Positions 1 through 9,864 of a stretch of DNA of 64,000 nucleotides are shown here, piece after piece. The stretch lies in contig JAJRXC010000081.1 in the NCBI GenBank assembly GCA_024276495.1, positions 1-64,000 of the forward strand, in the 5' to 3' direction. A program made the translations under genes and the position numbers. The stretch's first letter is position 1. Each line of letters starts with the position of its first letter. The DNA is from Actinomycetes bacterium (GTDB lineage: Bacteria > Actinomycetota > Acidimicrobiia > Acidimicrobiales > Aldehydirespiratoraceae). Below the pieces are notes generated by a model. That model was not told where the DNA came from, did no database searches, and saw nothing but the letters and a program-made list of their open reading frames with translations.

Positions 1-35
1 ATGGCATCAACCACTTCAGGTTCGAGCGCGCGCAT
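1..35 (-). CDS. Possible 5' end of a gene leaving the window
   Basis: An ATG on the minus strand opens a frame reading M-R-A-L-E-P-E-V-V-D-A before the window edge, so only eleven whole codons are visible. A GGAG lies about 11 nt upstream. It would be the next gene after ettA in the same direction. Nothing about its function can be said. The rest of the stretch up to ettA (36-138) shows no other convincing feature. Confidence 0.25.
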   Translation of the reverse strand, partial: MRALEPEVVDA

Positions 36-138
36 GATGACAGAGACTCCACTTGGTCGTTGGGCGTTGGGATCAACCCCGACATCAAAATCGGGCCAGC
101 ACCACGACCGGTGGATGCTCACCTACCCGCGCGGCCCC

Positions 139-1839
<1,701 letters not shown>

Positions 1840-1847
1840 AGGCGGCG

Positions 1848-1853
1848 AATCTA
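1848..1853 (-). promoter_or_regulatory. -10 hexamer TAGATT for ettA
   Basis: TAGATT on the minus strand ends 8 nt before the ettA ATG, consistent with a nearly leaderless transcript. The TAG inside this hexamer is also the stop codon of the upstream NYN-domain gene. Inferred from sequence only. Confidence 0.45.
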
Positions 1854-3059
1854 TCGGCGCTTGGTGGCCTTCTTGGCGGTGGTCTTCTTGGCCACGGCCT
1901 TCTTCGTGGCGGCCTTCTTCGCCGTGGCCTTCTTCGCGGTGGCCTTCTTGGCCACGGCTTTCTTCGCGGTGGTGGCCTTCTTCGCCGTTCGGCTCGCGGT
2001 TGTCTTCTTCGCCGGCTTGTCGGCGGCCCGTTTGGTCGTGGACCTCGCCGCGGTCTTCTTCACGGCCCGTTTGGTCGTGGACCTCGCGGCGGCCTTATTC
2101 GTGGCCTTCTTCGCCGTCGGCTTCTTCGCGGCGGCCTTCTTGGCCGAGGTGCCGCGGCCCGAGCGGGTCCGACCCGCGGGCGCGGCGCCGGGGGCGGGGA
2201 TCAGTCCCGCATCGATGCCGTGGCGGTCGCTGTCGTAGCGATGCACGATGAAGTCGATCGTGGCGCCGAGCTCGAGGACGTCGCGGGCCTTGGTCGGCGG
2301 GGGGTCGCCGAGAAGGCGATTGGGGAGGTACACGACGATGCCGTCGACGGACCCGTAGGCGCCGTGCGACGAGAAACGATCGACCGTCGCCGCGATCGTG
2401 CTTCCCACCGGATAGTCGTCCCTGAACCTCGTCCAGCGTGACTGGTCGTTGCTGCCGTCGCCGCCGGTGGTGGCGGTGCGCGGCTTGCGTTCACGTCGGA
2501 CCGCCGGTTCGCGGGTCGACTTCGCCGCGGGCTTCTCACGCTCGGTCTTCTTGGCGGGGGTGGACCGCGTGGCCGCCTTCGTGGCCGCTTTCTTGGCCGC
2601 GGTCTTGCGGCCCTCGGAGGTGGCCCGCCGACTGACCGGGCCGCGCACCGGTGAGCGGGTCACGTAGATCCAGCCGACGCCGGGCACCGGCTTGCCGCCG
2701 ATCAGCCGGCCTTCGTCGAACAGCCAGTCGTAGGTGCCGTGGAACTCCTGGAACGAGTCGTTGGAGAACACGACCGCCTCGGCCCGGTCGGCGACCTGCA
2801 GGATGAACGCGTCGCCCCGGCCGATGACCCCGGCCGGTGGGGTGATGATGTCACCGTCGTCGATCGCGGCGCGAGCGGCCTTCGTCTCGGACTTGGCGAC
2901 GCGATGCTCGAACGTCGCATCCACGATGACGGTGATGTTGGCGAAGTCGTACTCGGCGTCGATCGCGCGGACAGCTTCGTCGAGTTGCGCGAGGCTCGGT
3001 TCCTTGCGACCTTCGGTGGCGAGATTCGACCCGTCGATGACGGCATGACCCTTTGGCAT
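1851..3059 (-). CDS. NYN/PIN-like nuclease with S1-like domain and histone-H1-like tail
   Basis: The start was set at an internal ATG giving 402 aa (M-P-K-G-H-A-V-I-D-G-S-N), because the fold begins with the VIDGSN strand and the longer frame adds only a polar extension. Residues 1-140 resemble an NYN/Zc3h12a-like RNase (PIN fold), with candidate metal-binding acidic residues D9, D47, D82 (RGDAF) and D101 (SNDSF). Residues about 208-288 look like an S1/OB RNA-binding domain (GSTIAATVDRF, GAYGSVDGIVVYL). Residues 148-195 and 303-402 are Lys/Ala-rich, with AKKA-type repeats like histone H1 and other actinobacterial nucleic-acid-binding tails. An RNA endonuclease tethered to RNA or DNA is inferred. 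It lies upstream of ettA in the same direction. Confidence 0.75.
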   Translation of the reverse strand: MPKGHAVIDGSNLATEGRKEPSLAQLDEAVRAIDAEYDFANITVIVDATFEHRVAKSETKAARAAIDDGDIITPPAGVIGRGDAFILQVADRAEAVVFSNDSFQEFHGTYDWLFDEGRLIGGKPVPGVGWIYVTRSPVRGPVSRRATSEGRKTAAKKAATKAATRSTPAKKTEREKPAAKSTREPAVRRERKPRTATTGGDGSNDQSRWTRFRDDYPVGSTIAATVDRFSSHGAYGSVDGIVVYLPNRLLGDPPPTKARDVLELGATIDFIVHRYDSDRHGIDAGLIPAPGAAPAGRTRSGRGTSAKKAAAKKPTAKKATNKAAARSTTKRAVKKTAARSTTKRAADKPAKKTTASRTAKKATTAKKAVAKKATAKKATAKKAATKKAVAKKTTAKKATKRR

Positions 3060-3107
3060 TCGGCCAGTCAACCACGCCGCCGGGGCCGGTCCTCGGACCT
3101 CACCGCA

Positions 3108-3113
3108 TACGCT
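3108..3113 (+). promoter_or_regulatory. -10 hexamer TACGCT for the HAD gene
   Basis: TACGCT lies 7 nt before the GTG at 3121 and no ribosome binding site precedes that codon, so leaderless transcription is likely. Confidence 0.45.
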
Positions 3114-3120
3114 GCCCGTC

Positions 3121-3753
3121 GTGATCCGCGCGGCCCTCTTCGATTTCGGTGGCGTGATCCTCTCGAGCCCCTTCGAGGCGTTCAATGTCTACGAGGCGGA
3201 AGCCGGGCTCGAACCCGACACGATCCGTCGCCTCAACGCCACCAACCCCGACGTGAACGCGTGGGCCCGGTTCGAGCGGGGCGAGTTGGACCCGGCTGGT
3301 TTCATCGAGGCCTTCGAGGCGGAGGCGGCCGCGCTCGGCCACACGGTGGATGCGAGGCGGGTGCTCGACGGGCTGCGTGGTCACGTCCGTCCCGAGATGG
3401 TGGAGGCGGTGCGCCGGTGCGGTGAGCGACTCAGGACCGCGATGCTCACGAACAACTTCCGCGACCCGGCCGGCGGCTCGTCAGACGATCCCGCTTCGGA
3501 GACCCGGATGATCTTCGAGATGTTCGACGACGTCATCGAGTCGAGCGTCGTCGGGGTTCGCAAGCCCGAACCGAGGTTCTACGAGATCGCCTGTGAACGT
3601 CTCGACGTGCGCCCTGAGGAGTGTGTGTTCCTCGACGACCTGGGCATCAATTTGAAGCCGGCTCGGGCGATGGGCATGACGACGATCAAGGTCGAGGATC
3701 CGGCCGCGGCGATCGTCGCGCTCGCAGAAACGGTCGGGTTTCCGCTGAGTTGA
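3121..3753 (+). CDS. HAD superfamily hydrolase (subclass IA, epoxide-hydrolase-N/ACAD10-like)
   Basis: A 210-aa cytoplasmic phosphatase-type protein. Motif I is LFDFGGVI with nucleophile D8; the usual second Asp (DxD) is Gly, as in HADs related to the N-terminal domain of soluble epoxide hydrolase and ACAD10. Motif II is AMLTNN. Motif III is the Lys of VRKPEPRFY. Motif IV is CVFLDDLGINLKPARAMG. A cap domain lies between motifs I and II. The substrate cannot be told from the sequence. The GTG start is supported by a -10 hexamer 7 nt upstream and by homology beginning at once with the first beta strand. It diverges from the NYN-domain gene. Confidence 0.85.
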   Translation: MIRAALFDFGGVILSSPFEAFNVYEAEAGLEPDTIRRLNATNPDVNAWARFERGELDPAGFIEAFEAEAAALGHTVDARRVLDGLRGHVRPEMVEAVRRCGERLRTAMLTNNFRDPAGGSSDDPASETRMIFEMFDDVIESSVVGVRKPEPRFYEIACERLDVRPEECVFLDDLGINLKPARAMGMTTIKVEDPAAAIVALAETVGFPLS

Positions 3754-3821
3754 CGATGTTCGTCAGTTCGTGGAGAAATGACGATATTCGGCATCTGAGC
3801 TTGAAATGACGTTTTTCGTCA
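3751..3821 (+). promoter_or_regulatory. Three 15-bp palindromic operators spaced exactly 28 bp
   Basis: TGACGATGTTCGTCA (3751-3765), TGACGATATTCGGCA (3779-3793) and TGACGTTTTTCGTCA (3807-3821) share the plan TGACG-N5-CGTCA. Their starts are exactly 28 bp apart, and both 13-bp spacers end in GAAA. The third site lies between the putative -35 and -10 of the SatD-like gene, so binding there should block RNA polymerase. The first overlaps the stop codon of the HAD gene. An operator array for a dimeric repressor, possibly the SatD-like protein's own helix-turn-helix, is inferred. Confidence 0.6.
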
Positions 3822-3828
3822 GTACCAT
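3801..3828 (+). promoter_or_regulatory. Core promoter of the SatD-like gene
   Basis: TTGAAA (3801-3806) and TACCAT (3823-3828) are 16 bp apart. The ATG begins 6 nt after the -10, so transcription is expected to start at or next to the start codon. Operator-like repeat 3 fills the spacer. Confidence 0.5.
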
Positions 3829-3834
3829 GGACGA

Positions 3835-4566
3835 ATGCGCTGTTCGCCCGGTCAGGGATACGCCGCCGTGTTGTGTGACGTCGTGGGTTCGCGTCGCCAT
3901 CCCGACCGTGCCGTGCTGCAGGCCGCCGTTCGCGCCGCGGCCCAGGCGGTGAACGAGAGGATCCGCGCCCTCGACCCGCTCACCGCGACGGTCGGCGACG
4001 AACTGCAGGCCACGTACCACGACCCGGTCACCGCCCTGCGCGCCGTGGTCCACCTCCGCCTCGAGCTCATGGGGGTCGTACAGATCCGGGCCGGAGTCGG
4101 CTGGGGAGACATCGTGATCCACGACCCGGACCGCTCCCCGTTCGGTCAGGACGGGCCGGCCTGGTGGCTGGCCCGCAAGGCGCTCGACGACATCGCCGCA
4201 GCCAACTCGCGGTCCACGAAAGCCGCAGCCATGGCGCTCGCGGTCGACGTCGGGGGCGACGACGATCCGGCGGCGACCGGAGAGCGGGCCCACCCCGAAT
4301 CGGGGGGGAAACCGCTACCGCCGCCCCAGCCGTTTCGGGTCGACGCCGTGGGGCTGCTCCAGTCCGAGTTCGCGTTGTTCGACCAGGCGCTGGCTCGCCT
4401 CGATGCCACGGAAGCGGCGATCGTCGTGGCCGATCTCGACGGGGTCAGCACCCGCACGATCGCGGAGCGGCTCGGGGTCGGCCCGAGCGCGGTCTCTCAG
4501 CGGCGGCACCGAAACCACCTTCCCGAGCTCGTCGCCGCGCTCAGGCACCTGGAGGGAGCGCCGTGA
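3835..4566 (+). CDS. SatD-family protein with C-terminal helix-turn-helix
   Basis: The 243-aa protein begins with a SatD-family fold: YAAVLCDVVGSRRHPDR near the N-terminus, then TVGDELQATY and RAGVGWGDI, a layout that recalls nucleotide-cyclase-like ferredoxin folds. The last 60 residues (LDATEAAIVVADLDGVS, then TIAERLGVGPSAVSQRRHR) form a clear sigma-region-4-like helix-turn-helix, so DNA binding is likely. Three phased palindromes sit in its promoter and it overlaps the following membrane-protein gene by 4 nt. An autoregulated regulator/membrane-protein pair is inferred; the biochemical activity of SatD proteins is not established. Confidence 0.7.
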   Translation: MRCSPGQGYAAVLCDVVGSRRHPDRAVLQAAVRAAAQAVNERIRALDPLTATVGDELQATYHDPVTALRAVVHLRLELMGVVQIRAGVGWGDIVIHDPDRSPFGQDGPAWWLARKALDDIAAANSRSTKAAAMALAVDVGGDDDPAATGERAHPESGGKPLPPPQPFRVDAVGLLQSEFALFDQALARLDATEAAIVVADLDGVSTRTIAERLGVGPSAVSQRRHRNHLPELVAALRHLEGAP

Positions 4567-5276
4567 TCGCGTTCGCCATCATCTTGTTGTCCATCGGGGC
4601 GGGCGACGCCGCGCACGGCCTCGCCGGCATGCCGCTCACCCGCAGACGGGCGATGCTCGCGACGATCGTCTCCGTGGTCACGGCCATCGTCGCGGTGGCC
4701 GCGGCCAGTCCGACCGCCGATGGCGTCGGCATCGTGACGGTCGTTGTCGTCGTTGCGGGCGCCTGGCAGTTCGTTCGGGTCTCGTTCCCGATCGCGGCCC
4801 TGCAGTTGGCGACGATCGCGGCCGGAATCATCGCGGCCGCGCTGGTCTCGACCGTCTGGGACAACACCGACGCCGGCCTCTGGGGAGACTTCATCGCAGA
4901 GACGGAGATCAGTGTCCTGCGTCGCCACGGCCCGGCGATCGTGTTGCTGGTTCTCGGCCTGAGCGCGGTGATGGTGGCGACCGCGAACGCGGTCGTTCGG
5001 ATCGTGCTCGAGATCGTGATCGACGGCACGCCGCCCACAACCCGGATTCGCGGTGGCCGCGTGATCGGACCGCTCGAACGGCTCCTCATCGTGGGTTTCG
5101 TCATCGCCGGCACGCCGACGACCGCGGCCCTCGTGGTCACCGCCAAGTCGCTTCTTCGCTATCCCGAACTGCGTCAGCACGACGATGTCGACATACATGC
5201 CGTCACCGAGTACGTGCTGATCGGGTCTCTGGTCAGCTGGTCGCTCGCGCTCGTCGGGTCGCTGCTGGTGGCATAG
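4563..5276 (+). CDS. Multi-pass membrane protein coupled to the SatD-like gene
   Basis: The GTG at 4563 overlaps the SatD-like stop codon (GTGA), giving 237 aa and implying translational coupling. About six to seven hydrophobic segments are visible, starting with IAFAIILLSIGAGDA and ending VLIGSLVSWSLALVGSLLVA. A conserved-looking stretch GPLERLLIVGFVIAGTP followed by TAKSLLRYPEL resembles DUF3307-type membrane proteins that often follow SatD genes. No transporter or enzyme motif is visible. The long in-frame extension upstream of 4563 is SatD-gene sequence in another frame and was not used. Confidence 0.7.
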   Translation: MIAFAIILLSIGAGDAAHGLAGMPLTRRRAMLATIVSVVTAIVAVAAASPTADGVGIVTVVVVVAGAWQFVRVSFPIAALQLATIAAGIIAAALVSTVWDNTDAGLWGDFIAETEISVLRRHGPAIVLLVLGLSAVMVATANAVVRIVLEIVIDGTPPTTRIRGGRVIGPLERLLIVGFVIAGTPTTAALVVTAKSLLRYPELRQHDDVDIHAVTEYVLIGSLVSWSLALVGSLLVA

Positions 5277-5288
5277 CTCGGTCGCGGC

Positions 5289-8200
5289 TCAAAACGTCAA
5301 CGCCCGGGCTAGCAGCTCCTGATGCTCCTGCGCGTGGACCTTGCCGCTCCCGCAGGCCGGACTTCCCGACTCGAACCGGCTGACCCGGCGGATGCGGTGC
5401 GTGTTCTGGTGGCGTTCGTAGAGCCGACCCTTGATCGCGTTCCACGGACCCATGTTCTCCGGCTCCTCCTGGAGCCACACGATCTCGTCGGCGTTGGGGA
5501 ACCGGGCGATCTCGGCGGCGACCGCGTCGAAGGGCCACGGATAGAGCTGCTCGACCCGGGCGATCGCGGCCGGTGCGCCCAGCCGGTCTCGTTCGGCCAT
5601 CGCGTCGTAGGCGACCTTGCCGCTGCACAGAACCACACGACGGATCGCGCCCGGATCGTCGACCGACGGATCCCCGAGAAGCTCCTCGAAGGTGCCCGAC
5701 AACAACTCGCTCACGGGTGAGCGGGACTCCTTCGCCCGCAACAAGGACTTCGGGGTGAACACGATGAGCGGCGTGCGATGGTTCTGCACCATCTGACGGC
5801 GCAGCAGATGGAAGAACTGGGCCGCGGTCGTGGCGTTGCAGATCTGCATGTTGTCCTCCGCGGCGAGCAACATGAACCGCTCGATGCGAGCCGACGAATG
5901 CTCGGGTCCCTGCCCCTCGTAGCCGTGGGGGAGCAGCAGCACCAGACCCGACTCCTGCTTCCACTTGTCCTTCGCGGCGACGAGGAACTGGTCGATGATG
6001 ATCTGGGCCCCGTTGGCGAAATCACCGAACTGGGCCTCCCAGATGACCAGCGCGTCGAGGTTGGTGATCGAATAGCCGTATTCGAACCCGAGCACGGCGT
6101 ATTCGCTCAGCAACGAGTCGTAGCTCCAGAAATGGGTGTCGCCATCGGCCAGCGTCGCCAGCGGAACATGTTCCTCCGTCGTCTCGTAGTCGACGAGCGT
6201 CGAATGGCGGTGGCTGAACGTGCCCCGGCGGGAGTCCTGGCCGGACAGTCGAATTGAGGTTCCCTCGATCAACAGCGAGCCCATCGCCATCGCCTCGCCG
6301 AGCGCCCAGTCGATCTCGCCGGCGGCGAACATCTCGTCGCGGCGAGCGAACTGCTGGGCCAACTTGGGATGCACCACGAAGCCCTCGGGCGGCGTCGACA
6401 GCGCGTGGTAGATCCGGTCGACGGTCACCCGGTCGATCGACGTTCGCAGGTGGGGGAGGACACCGACCGGTTCGACCGGCGGTTGCGCCTTCGCATCGGG
6501 ATCCTCGGGGATCTCACGGGTTTCGTCGAGCGCCGACTGCAGCCGGGCCCGGAAGTCCTCCAGGGCGGCCTCCTCCTCCTCGGGCGTGAGGTCTCCCCGC
6601 TTCACCAACGAGGTCGTGTACTGCTCGCGCACCGACGGCCGGGCATCGATGCGGCGATACATCTCCGGCAGGGTGTAGCTCGGATCGTCACCCTCGTTGT
6701 GCCCGTGGCGTCGGTAGCAGATCATGTCGATGACGACGTCCTTGTTGAACTCCTGGCGGTACTCGTAGGCCAGGCGGGCGACCCGGACACATGCCTCCGG
6801 ATCGTCGCCGTGCACGTGGAAGATCGGCGCCTGGATCATCTTTGCGACGTCGGTCGAGTACTCGGTGGAACGAGCCACGTCCGGTGTGGTGGTGAACCCC
6901 AGTTGGTTGTTGATGATGATGTGGATCGTGCCGCCGACGCGATAGCCGCGGATCTGCGAGAGGTTGAGGGTCTCGGCGACCACGCCCTGTCCGGCGAAGG
7001 CGGCATCGCCATGGAGCAGGACGGGCAGGATCGGGAACTCGCCATGTTCGGAACCGACCGGGGTGGCGTCCATGCGGGCCCGCGTGATCCCGACCACGAC
7101 CGGGTCGACCGCCTCGAGGTGCGACGGGTTCGCCGCCAGCTCGACGGGGATCGTGTTGCCGTTGCGGCTCTCGAAGACACCGCTTTGTCCGAGGTGGTAC
7201 TTCACGTCGCCCGAACCCTGGGTCATCGAACTGATCGACCCGCCCTCGAACTCGTTGAACAACTCGCCGTAGGTCTTGCCGACGATGTTCACGAGCACAT
7301 TGAGCCGTCCCCGGTGGGCCATGCCCATGACGACCTCGGCCATCCCGCCGTCGGCGGCCGCGCCGAGCACCGCGTCGACGAGCGGGATCGTGCTCTCCGC
7401 CCCTTCGATGCCGAACCGCTTCTGGCCGACGTACTTCGTGCCCAGGAACGTCTCCAGCGCCTCGGCGGCGTTGAGGCGCGACAGGATGTGGCGCTGTTCG
7501 TCGGGTTCGATCGCCCCGGAGGTCCCCTCCAGCCGCTCCTGCATCCAGCGTTTCTCCGCCGGGTCCTGGATGTGCATGTACTCGACACCGATCGTGCGGC
7601 AGTAGGCATCTCGGAGGACGCCGAGCAGGTCCCCCAACGCCATCTTCGGTTTCCCACCGACCCGGGCGTAGATGCCGGTCTCGGAGCCGGTGAGGAACTC
7701 CCGGTCGAGATCCCAGATCGTCAGGCCGTAGGTGGCCGGATCGAGCTCGGCATGCATGTGGGGTTCCTTGACCTGGAGTGGGTCGAGGTCGGCGATGAGG
7801 TGCCCCCGCACCCGATGCATGTTGATGAGCTGGTTGACCTTCGCCTGCTTCTCCAGCAGCGCCGTCTCCCGATCGACCGGGTTGATGTCGCGCCGCCACC
7901 TCACCGCTTCGTACGGGACGTTCAGCGACCGGAAGATGTCGACATAGAAGTCGTCCTCGCCCAACAGCAGCTCGTGGACCTTCTTGAGGAACATCCCCGA
8001 CTCGGCGCCCTGGATCACCCGATGGTCGTAGGTCGAGGTGAGGGTGATCACCTTCGACACGCCGAGATCGGCCAGCGTCGCCGGATCGGCGGCCTGGAAC
8101 TCGGTGGGGAACGCGATCGACCCCACCCCGACGATCAGCGCCTGGCCGGGCATCAACCGGGGCACCGACTGCAACGTGCCGATCGTGCCCGGATTGGTGA

Positions 8201-9002
8201 GGCTCACCGTCGTCCCGGCGAAGTCGTCGGGACTCAACTTGTTGTTGCGGACCTTGCCGATCAGCTCCTCGTAACGGTCGACGAAGGCCCGGAAGTCGAG
8301 GGTGTCGGCCTCCCTCACACACGGCACCATCAGCGTCCGGGATCCGTCGGACTTCTCGACGTCGACCGCGATCCCCAACCCGATGTGCTCGTTGCGGATC
8401 AGACGGGGCTTGCCGTCGGCATCGACCTCGTAGGTGTTGTTCATCGCGGGCATCTCGTCGGCGATCGCCCGAACCACCGCGTAGCCGATCAGATGGGTGA
8501 ACGACACCTTGCCGGTCTGCTTGCGGGCGAGGTGGCCGTTGATGACCTTGCGGTTGATCTCGAGCAACTTCGCGGGGATCTGGCGGAAGCTTGTGGCCGT
8601 CGGGACGCCGAGCGAGGCCTCCATGTTGGCCACGATCCGCGCTCCCGCACCACGGATCGGCTCGCTGTTGTCGTCGTCGGTGTCGTCGTCGCCGGCTGTG
8701 GGGGGTGTCGGGCCGGTCGGGGCCGTGGGGGGATTCGGGGCCGTGGGAGCCGTGGGGGGTGCCGGGGCGGCGTTCCAGTCGATGATCGGGGCGACGGCTG
8801 CCACGGGGATCTCGCTGGAGCCGACATCGATCGGCGGTGACGGAGCGGTGCCGTTCTCCACCGCCGACTCGGCGGCCGTCTCGTCGAACAGGGCGCGCCA
8901 CTCCGGCGCGACGGCCGAGGGATCGACCTCCCACTGCGCTCGCATCTCGTCGATGAGCCAGGCGTTGGGGCCCAGATCCTGCGGGTCTTCCGTGGTTGCC
9001 AC
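5289..9002 (-). CDS. kgd: Multifunctional 2-oxoglutarate decarboxylase/dehydrogenase E1 with E2-like domain
   Basis: At 1237 aa this is the actinobacterial single-chain form that joins an E2-type acyltransferase domain to a ThDP-dependent E1 2-oxoglutarate decarboxylase in the TCA cycle. An N-terminal E1-type helix (NAWLIDEMRAQWEVDP) is followed by a Pro/Ala/Thr-rich linker (about 51-110), the acyltransferase core (about 118-345, with DHRVIQGAESG and the catalytic-type H327), then E1 with VVMGMAHRGRLNVL, HGDAAFAGQG and LSGQDSRRGTFSHRH. No lipoyl domain is fused. The start GTG has a TAGACT hexamer 6 nt upstream. It converges on the SatD-linked membrane gene with only 12 bp between the stops. 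Confidence 0.95.
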   Translation of the reverse strand: MATTEDPQDLGPNAWLIDEMRAQWEVDPSAVAPEWRALFDETAAESAVENGTAPSPPIDVGSSEIPVAAVAPIIDWNAAPAPPTAPTAPNPPTAPTGPTPPTAGDDDTDDDNSEPIRGAGARIVANMEASLGVPTATSFRQIPAKLLEINRKVINGHLARKQTGKVSFTHLIGYAVVRAIADEMPAMNNTYEVDADGKPRLIRNEHIGLGIAVDVEKSDGSRTLMVPCVREADTLDFRAFVDRYEELIGKVRNNKLSPDDFAGTTVSLTNPGTIGTLQSVPRLMPGQALIVGVGSIAFPTEFQAADPATLADLGVSKVITLTSTYDHRVIQGAESGMFLKKVHELLLGEDDFYVDIFRSLNVPYEAVRWRRDINPVDRETALLEKQAKVNQLINMHRVRGHLIADLDPLQVKEPHMHAELDPATYGLTIWDLDREFLTGSETGIYARVGGKPKMALGDLLGVLRDAYCRTIGVEYMHIQDPAEKRWMQERLEGTSGAIEPDEQRHILSRLNAAEALETFLGTKYVGQKRFGIEGAESTIPLVDAVLGAAADGGMAEVVMGMAHRGRLNVLVNIVGKTYGELFNEFEGGSISSMTQGSGDVKYHLGQSGVFESRNGNTIPVELAANPSHLEAVDPVVVGITRARMDATPVGSEHGEFPILPVLLHGDAAFAGQGVVAETLNLSQIRGYRVGGTIHIIINNQLGFTTTPDVARSTEYSTDVAKMIQAPIFHVHGDDPEACVRVARLAYEYRQEFNKDVVIDMICYRRHGHNEGDDPSYTLPEMYRRIDARPSVREQYTTSLVKRGDLTPEEEEAALEDFRARLQSALDETREIPEDPDAKAQPPVEPVGVLPHLRTSIDRVTVDRIYHALSTPPEGFVVHPKLAQQFARRDEMFAAGEIDWALGEAMAMGSLLIEGTSIRLSGQDSRRGTFSHRHSTLVDYETTEEHVPLATLADGDTHFWSYDSLLSEYAVLGFEYGYSITNLDALVIWEAQFGDFANGAQIIIDQFLVAAKDKWKQESGLVLLLPHGYEGQGPEHSSARIERFMLLAAEDNMQICNATTAAQFFHLLRRQMVQNHRTPLIVFTPKSLLRAKESRSPVSELLSGTFEELLGDPSVDDPGAIRRVVLCSGKVAYDAMAERDRLGAPAAIARVEQLYPWPFDAVAAEIARFPNADEIVWLQEEPENMGPWNAIKGRLYERHQNTHRIRRVSRFESGSPACGSGKVHAQEHQELLARALTF

Positions 9003-9008
9003 GTCGAG

Positions 9009-9014
9009 AGTCTA
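9009..9014 (-). promoter_or_regulatory. -10 hexamer TAGACT for kgd
   Basis: TAGACT on the minus strand lies 6 nt before the kgd GTG, with no ribosome binding site between them. It is part of a 75-bp divergent promoter region shared with xth. Confidence 0.5.
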
Positions 9015-9065
9015 GGACCAACCCGGTCGTGTCACCGTTGAGCGAACCCGGTCGGCCAGGCCGGA

Positions 9066-9071
9066 TAGTGT
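9066..9071 (+). promoter_or_regulatory. -10 hexamer TAGTGT for xth
   Basis: TAGTGT lies 6 nt before the xth GTG, again consistent with a leaderless transcript. Confidence 0.5.
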
Positions 9072-9077
9072 GCCCCG

Positions 9078-9860
9078 GTGCGGATCGTCACGTGGAACGT
9101 CAACTCGCTCAATGCCCGCCTCGACCGGGTCGAACGATGGCTGCGAAAGTTCGAGCCCGACGTGCTTTGTCTCCAGGAGACGAAGCTCGCCGACGATGCC
9201 TTTCCCGCCCTCACCTTCGAGGCGCTCGGCTATCGATCGTTCCACCACGGAGAGGGCCGCTGGAACGGCGTCGCGATCCTGAGTCGGGTGGGACTCGACG
9301 ACCCGGTGGCCGGGTTCGCCGACGGACTCGACGCCGATCCCGACGCCCGGCTCGCCTGGGCGACCTGTGGCGGGGTGCGCATCGCCACCTGCTACGTCCC
9401 CAACGGACGGGCCCTCGACCACGAGCACTACCAGTACAAGTTGCGATGGCTCGACCGGCTGCGCGCCGATCTCGACGGCCAGTGCACCCCCGACGACGAC
9501 ATCGTCGTGTGCGGCGACTTCAACATCGCGCCCGACGATCGCGACGTCTACGACCCGGCCGCGTTCGAGGATCAAACCCACACGAGCGTCGACGAGCGCG
9601 AGAGGATCGCCGCCCTCGTCGACTGGGGCCTCGTCGACGTCTTCCGTGAGCACCACGACGAGGGAGGCCTCTACTCCTGGTGGGACTATCGCGGGGGCAA
9701 CTTCCACAAGAAGCTCGGGATGCGCATCGATCTGCTCCTCACCTCGAGATCGGTCGCCGACAAGGTCGACACCGTGCTGGTCGACCGCAACGAACGGAAA
9801 GGACCCAAGGACGATCCACCGAGCGACCATGCACCGGTGCTGATCGACGGGACTGGTTGA
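9078..9860 (+). CDS. xth: Exodeoxyribonuclease III (AP endonuclease, Xth family)
   Basis: A 260-aa member of the exonuclease III/AP endonuclease family that cuts abasic sites in base-excision repair. Family motifs are in order: MRIVTWNVNSL with the metal-side Asn, CLQETKL with the metal-binding Glu, a YVPNGR loop, CGDFNIAPDDRD (Asp/Asn catalytic pair), GMRIDLLL and the final PPSDHAPVLIDG with the Asp-His dyad. Length and motif spacing are normal for ExoIII. The GTG start is set by the TAGTGT hexamer 6 nt upstream. The antiporter gene begins 4 nt after its stop, so they probably share a transcript. Confidence 0.93.
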   Translation: MRIVTWNVNSLNARLDRVERWLRKFEPDVLCLQETKLADDAFPALTFEALGYRSFHHGEGRWNGVAILSRVGLDDPVAGFADGLDADPDARLAWATCGGVRIATCYVPNGRALDHEHYQYKLRWLDRLRADLDGQCTPDDDIVVCGDFNIAPDDRDVYDPAAFEDQTHTSVDERERIAALVDWGLVDVFREHHDEGGLYSWWDYRGGNFHKKLGMRIDLLLTSRSVADKVDTVLVDRNERKGPKDDPPSDHAPVLIDGTG

Positions 9861-9864
9861 ACTG

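Noticed and set aside
3751..3821. CRISPR-like reading of the three 28-bp-spaced repeats
   Set aside because: The repeats are 15-bp palindromes with 13-bp spacers at a promoter and there are no cas genes; an operator array fits better.
6369..8840. Open frame of 823 codons on the plus strand opposite kgd
   Set aside because: It mirrors the codon pattern of kgd on the other strand, is rich in Arg/His/Val/Asp and shows no domain. kgd is unmistakable.
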